From an uncultured bacterium (GTDB lineage Bacteria > Bacillota > Clostridia > Lachnospirales > Lachnospiraceae): a DNA stretch of 9,398 bases. A program made the translations under genes and the position numbers. Positions 6,897 through 9,398 of this stretch are shown piece after piece. Position 1 is the first letter of the stretch. Every line of letters begins with the position of its first letter. The stretch covers positions 1-9,398 of the forward strand of contig CAJMNU010000054.1 of assembly GCA_905214855.1 (NCBI GenBank), in the 5' to 3' direction. Under the pieces are notes generated by a model. The model did no database searches, was not told the origin of the DNA, and saw nothing but the letters and a program-made list of their open reading frames with translations.

Positions 6897-7563
6897 ATCC
6901 TATGTTAAAAATATCAAAACCTTCTCCCTCTGGTTCTTCATGAAATACCATTTTTTGTCCACTCTTAGGATGAAAAAAAGATAATTGGCAAGCAAATAAA
7001 GCCAGTTCTCTTCCTTCTCCTCCATATTTTCTATCTCCAAACAGTGGAGTTCCATGTCCTGCAAACTGTACTCGTATCTGATGATGTCTTCCTGTTTTTA
7101 ATAGGATAGATATCAAAAACAAATCCATTTCATTTTTCTGACCTTGTTTTATGATCTCATAAAATAATTCTGCCCGTTTTGCCCCTTGTGTTTTTTCTGG
7201 CACAATTCTGGAAGTATTTGTTTTTCCATCCTTTAATAAATAATCTATATAGTTTCCCTGCTCTTGCTCTGGTTTTCCACAAACCACTGCCATGTATTTC
7301 TTCTCCATCTTTCCTTCTTGAATCTGAGAAGATAGATCTTTTGCTGCTTTTGGTGTTTTGGCATAAACCAAAATCCCTCCTACTGGTTTATCCAGTCTAT
7401 GTATCACGCCTACATAAGGTTCTTTCCCCTGCCGTTGTGAACGATACAGATAATTTTTAATCATACTGACCATATCTGCTTCCAGTCCTCTGCTGCTCTG
7501 TGATTCTATTCCTGCTGGTTTTTTCACCACCAAAATATCACTGTCTTCATATAATATCTTCAT
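6895..7563 (-). CDS. RluA-family RNA pseudouridine synthase
   Basis: Predicted cytoplasmic enzyme that isomerises uridine to pseudouridine in rRNA or tRNA. The core motif HRLDKPVGG (55-63) carries the catalytic Asp58. It departs from the common HRLDxxTSG at the last positions, a variant I associate with short RluA-like proteins of clostridia. Other family blocks are the N-terminal LYEDSDILVVKKPAG (4-18), KKYMAVV (88-94), LKTGRHHQIRVQFA (155-168) and GDRKYGG (176-182). At 222 residues it lacks the N-terminal S4 RNA-binding domain of longer RluA/RluD proteins, so it is a catalytic-domain-only member. The ATG at 7563 has AAAGG eight bases upstream (7572-7576). It is the first gene of the rluA-SDR-flavoprotein cluster. 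The RNA target cannot be predicted. Confidence 0.92.
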   Translation of the reverse strand: MKILYEDSDILVVKKPAGIESQSSRGLEADMVSMIKNYLYRSQRQGKEPYVGVIHRLDKPVGGILVYAKTPKAAKDLSSQIQEGKMEKKYMAVVCGKPEQEQGNYIDYLLKDGKTNTSRIVPEKTQGAKRAELFYEIIKQGQKNEMDLFLISILLKTGRHHQIRVQFAGHGTPLFGDRKYGGEGRELALFACQLSFFHPKSGQKMVFHEEPEGEGFDIFNIG

Positions 7564-7600
7564 AAATATTACCTTTCTAAATGCTCTATTGACCGTTATG

Positions 7601-7637
7601 TTCCCTCTCCATTCCTAAAGGTAGGGAATTTATCCCT
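7601..7637 (-). promoter_or_regulatory. Two mutually exclusive hairpins in the rluA-like leader
   Basis: Read on the minus strand, AGGGA-TAAAT-TCCCT (7637 to 7623) forms one 5-bp hairpin. TTCCCT (7628 to 7623) can instead pair with AGGGAA (7606 to 7601), enclosing a TTTAGG-containing loop. Both use the same TCCCT arm, so only one can form at a time. No run of T follows, so it is not a classical attenuator. The role is unknown. Confidence 0.3.
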
Positions 7638-7660
7638 TAAAATTTCTCCTTGAATGAGTC

Positions 7661-7666
7661 AGTATA
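7661..7666 (-). promoter_or_regulatory. Candidate -10 box for the rluA-SDR-flavoprotein cluster
   Basis: TATACT on the minus strand is a good -10 match, preceded by an A-rich tract. The base string 17 upstream (TCTTCA, 7684-7689) is a poor -35. Transcription would start near 7654, giving a leader of about 90 bases containing the alternative hairpins. Confidence 0.35.
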
Positions 7667-7756
7667 TTTTTCTTTTTAATGATTGAAGATTTTAATTTTG
7701 AGTGTTATCCTTAAATATGATTATGAACTCCAAACCTTCTAAATGTATTTATGAGA

Positions 7757-7765
7757 TGCTAATAC
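7757..7765 (+). promoter_or_regulatory. Candidate extended -10 promoter for the AEC gene
   Basis: TGCTAATAC contains TGn followed by TAATAC, an extended -10. The -35 position (TTCTAA, 7737-7742, spacer 17) is weak. The leader would be about 57 bases and ends in AAAGGA (7816-7821), seven bases before the ATG at 7829. Confidence 0.35.
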
Positions 7766-7828
7766 ACTTGTTTAAGAAGTTGGATATTTAAGTTTAAAAC
7801 AATTTATTTTTTCAGAAAGGATTTAAAA

Positions 7829-8755
7829 ATGGTAACGTACAACAGTCTTTTTCAACTACAGATCATGATGTTTCTTTTAATCGCCATTGGTTATGTTCTT
7901 GGCAAAAAAAACATTATAACCAAAGAAGGTCGCAAATCTATCACAGACTTAATCATTCATGTGATCCTTCCCTGTAACATCATTGTCTCTTTTTTTATTG
8001 AAATGAATCTTCATATTTTAACATCCTGTTTTGTCATCTTTTTGCTTTCTATCGGAATTCAACTTTTTTCCACTTTTGTTGGGAAATACTTTTATCCTCA
8101 TGCCAATGAACGTATGCTTCCTGTTCTGCGCTATGCTACCATATGTTCTAATGGCGGTTTTATGGGAAATCCATTAGTAGAAGGTATTTATGGAAGTCAG
8201 GGACTTCTCTATGCATCTATCTACCTCATTCCCCAAAGAATTGTTATGTGGTCAGCTGGTTTATCCTGCTTTACTAAAGCCAAAGGAAAAGAAGTTATTA
8301 AAAAAGTAATCACACATCCCTGTATTATTGCGGTTGCAATTGGTCTTTTTTTTATGATAACCCAGATTTCCCTTCCTGTTTCCTTTGAGAAAACATTGCG
8401 TACTCTAAGTGGATGTACAACTTCTCTCTCTATGATAATCATAGGTGTTATTTTATCAGAGATCAATGCTAAAACTATCTTCTCTAAAATGAACGCATAT
8501 TATTGCTTTATACGCTTGATCCTTTTTCCAGCCATTGTGCTAAGTATAGGTATGATCCTTCATCTTGATCCGCTTGTCACAGCTGTTTCTGTTGTCTTAT
8601 CCGGAATGCCAGCTGGAACTACCACTGCCATTTTAGCTGCAAAATATGATGGCGATGCTCATTTTGCCGTAAAATGTGTTTTTCTTTCCACCTTACTCTC
8701 CCTTATCACCATTCCTTTATGGTGTATGATAATGGAGCTTGTCCTAGTTTTATGA
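7829..8755 (+). CDS. AEC-family transporter (auxin efflux carrier-type permease)
   Basis: Integral membrane carrier of the AEC/Mem_trans family (PF03547). Bacterial members export or import small organic acids such as malate; auxin transport is a plant role and not implied here. The 308-residue length fits the family. About ten hydrophobic segments are arranged as two halves. Conserved features are LPCNIIVSF (47-55), NGGFMGNPL (108-116) with a broken-helix Asn-Gly-Gly, LSMIIIGVILSE (200-211) and MPAGTTTAILAAKYDGD (260-276), the hallmark C-terminal motif. It is transcribed away from the SDR/flavoprotein cluster. A second small frame starts at the ATGA overlapping its stop codon, and a MATE pump gene follows 207 bases later on the same strand. 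The substrate cannot be read from the sequence. Confidence 0.9.
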   Translation: MVTYNSLFQLQIMMFLLIAIGYVLGKKNIITKEGRKSITDLIIHVILPCNIIVSFFIEMNLHILTSCFVIFLLSIGIQLFSTFVGKYFYPHANERMLPVLRYATICSNGGFMGNPLVEGIYGSQGLLYASIYLIPQRIVMWSAGLSCFTKAKGKEVIKKVITHPCIIAVAIGLFFMITQISLPVSFEKTLRTLSGCTTSLSMIIIGVILSEINAKTIFSKMNAYYCFIRLILFPAIVLSIGMILHLDPLVTAVSVVLSGMPAGTTTAILAAKYDGDAHFAVKCVFLSTLLSLITIPLWCMIMELVLVL

Positions 8756-8901
8756 TTACCATGTCTAAAATCGTAACACAACTACGCTTCAAGCATGATT
8801 TCAAAGCAAACTCCTATAGGCAGTTTAAGGCTATTCACAAAGCTCTATCCCTAAGGAACTATATAGAATCAATATACAAAACTTATCGACCATGTCAATG
8901 A
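8752..8901 (+). CDS. Possible 49-residue basic small protein, stop/start overlapped with AEC gene
   Basis: The ATG at 8752-8754 overlaps the TGA stop of the AEC gene (ATGA), the classic arrangement for translational re-initiation. It opens 49 codons: MITMSKIVTQLRFKHDF at the start and KTYRPCQ at the end. A second in-frame ATG lies at 8761. The product is rich in Lys, Arg and Tyr, with no membrane segment or signal peptide. No ribosome site lies at a normal distance; a GGAG at 8734-8737 is 14 bases before the ATG. I do not recognise it. It could be a real coupled small protein, a decayed gene fragment, or a chance frame. Confidence 0.25.
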   Translation: MITMSKIVTQLRFKHDFKANSYRQFKAIHKALSLRNYIESIYKTYRPCQ

Positions 8902-8962
8902 TTTTACGAAAATATAAAGAACTTGTAACTACCCATCCACAGATAATACAAAGGAGAAAATA
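8756..8962. other. 207-bp AEC-MATE intergenic region
   Basis: Apart from the possible small frame, it holds several short inverted repeats. At 8808-8826 a seven-pair stem (AAACTCC/GGCAGTTT with one bulged C and a TATA loop) forms without a following T-run, so it is not a clear terminator. At 8922-8938 a patch shares words with the IS right ends. No convincing MATE promoter was found. The MATE ribosome site AAGGAG is at 8951-8956. Confidence 0.5.
8922..8938 (-). repeat. Short patch sharing words with the IS right ends
   Basis: CTTGTAACTACCCATCC combines CTTGTAACT, found just inside the element end at 9387-9395, with AACTACCCATCC, identical to 2259-2270 in the solo hairpin. The stem partner and TTTA loop are missing, so it is at most a scrambled remnant. 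Confidence 0.25.
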
Positions 8963-9376
8963 ATGTCTACCAAAAACAAAGTACAAGATTTAACACAAGG
9001 CAATGTTACAAAGCAATTGATTCTATACGCACTTCCGCTCATTGCCACCAATCTTCTTCAGTCTATTTACAGCATTGCTGATCTTTTGATCGCAGGACAT
9101 ACTGTTGGAAGTGTAGGATTATCGGCTATCAATAATTCCAGTCAGGTTATGACTCTTGTTACAAAAATTGCCATTGGCTTATCTGTTGGCGGCAGTATTC
9201 TGGTAGGTCAATACTTTGGCGCTAAAAACAAAGACGGTCAAAAAGAAGCAGTTAAAACACTTTTTCGGCTTTGCGGGCTTGTCGGTCTTATATGTACATT
9301 CCTTCTTACTCTTTTCAGCAAACAATTACTATTGCTTCTTGATGCTCCAGCTCTCCGTCAACTACCCACGACCTAA
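8963..9376 (+). pseudogene. MATE-family multidrug efflux transporter, 5' fragment interrupted by an IS end
   Basis: N-terminal quarter of a MATE-family antiporter, which normally exports drugs or metabolites using a Na+ or H+ gradient. The frame starts MSTKNKVQDLTQGNVTKQL and continues with ALPLIATNLLQSIYSIAD (23-40), typical of MATE helix 1, IGLSVGGSILVGQYFGA (71-87) and FSKQLLLLLDAPA (118-130). Homology to the family stops after about residue 131. From 9357 the sequence is an IS200/IS605-type right end, which adds a few foreign residues (RQLPTT) before a TAA at 9374-9376. Family proteins are about 450 residues, so the product here has only the first three or so helices and cannot work as a pump. 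The start ATG has AAGGAG six bases upstream. The rest of the gene may lie beyond the element, outside the window. Confidence 0.85.
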
Positions 9377-9398
9377 AGGTCATGGGCTTGTAACTGCC
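9357..9398 (-). mobile_element. Right end of an IS200/IS605-type (TnpB-associated) element, cut by the window edge
   Basis: On the minus strand, CCCATGACC-TTTA-GGTCGTGGG forms a nine-pair stem (one G-U) with a TTTA loop, followed by TAGTTGAC. The junction with MATE coding sequence lies immediately after the final C (9357). Subterminal imperfect hairpins and a short terminal TTGAC-like motif, without terminal inverted repeats or target duplication, are the pattern of IS200/IS605 ends. In TnpB-bearing elements this end is also the scaffold terminus of the omega-RNA, with guide sequence taken from the flank. Only 42 bases are visible, so the presence of tnpA or tnpB is inferred, not seen. Confidence 0.7.

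Larger units (their letters stand above)
7564..7828. other. 265-bp divergent intergenic region
   Basis: This AT-rich stretch separates the minus-strand rluA-SDR-flavoprotein cluster from the plus-strand AEC gene, so it must hold promoters for both directions. I see a TATACT -10 candidate on the minus strand, an extended -10 candidate on the plus strand, and overlapping inverted repeats at 7601-7637. No open frame, tRNA or recognised riboswitch was found. Confidence 0.6.

Noticed and set aside
7601..7630. A third copy of the IS right-end hairpin
   Set aside because: It shares CCTTTAGG on the minus strand, but the stem has mismatches in the equivalent arms and the GGGTAGTTGAC tail is missing. 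I kept it only as a leader structure.
7829..8755. Auxin transport function for the AEC carrier
   Set aside because: The family name comes from plant proteins; bacterial members mostly move organic acids, and nothing here indicates auxin.
8808..8826. Intrinsic terminator after the AEC gene
   Set aside because: A stem forms, but no T-run follows on either strand and the stem is AT-rich.

Overview
The window looks like chromosomal DNA of a low-GC Gram-positive anaerobe, most likely a gut clostridium of the Lachnospiraceae type. The evidence is AT-rich codon use, strong AGGAG-like ribosome sites, a YtvI-type membrane protein, a clostridial-style lipoprotein with peptidoglycan-binding repeats plus NlpC/P60, and a fumarate-reductase-like flavoprotein. 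The family assignments rest on motifs read by eye; the taxon is an inference.

Layout. Positions 1-926 (minus) hold most of a MalY/PatB-type PLP C-S lyase whose 3' end lies outside the window. 1064-2143 (minus) is a YtvI-like AI-2E/PerM-family membrane protein. 2323-3906 (minus) is a secreted lipoprotein cell-wall hydrolase. 4013-7563 (minus) is a compact three-gene cluster transcribed in the order RluA-type pseudouridine synthase, short-chain dehydrogenase, FAD-dependent oxidoreductase. From a 265-bp divergent intergenic region, an AEC-family carrier (7829-8755) is read on the plus strand. It is followed by a possible 49-codon frame and then the first about 131 codons of a MATE efflux pump (from 8963).

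Mobile DNA. The MATE gene runs into what looks like the right end of an IS200/IS605-type (TnpB-associated) element read on the minus strand: a 9-bp stem with a TTTA loop followed by GGGTAGTTGAC. The window ends 42 bases into it. A second, diverged copy of the same hairpin stands alone between the nlpC-like and ytvI-like genes (about 2254-2299), with no transposase beside it. In both copies the odd base pairs are G-U wobbles only if the minus strand is the structured strand, as expected for the 3' end of an omega-RNA or a transposase-recognised single strand. This is the most interesting non-coding signal here. A 17-base patch upstream of the MATE gene (8922-8938) shares words with both copies.

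How the genes may work together. The SDR and the flavoprotein are probably co-expressed redox enzymes acting on an unidentified small molecule; the pseudouridine synthase upstream is probably a passenger housekeeping gene. The AEC carrier and MATE pump face away from that cluster, and nothing in the sequence proves a functional link. Two genes, the wall hydrolase and the flavoprotein, contain in-frame 15-bp tandem repeats that could change length by slippage without breaking the frame. I see no CRISPR array, tRNA, rRNA or recognised riboswitch. No gene-free stretch exceeds 300 bases.
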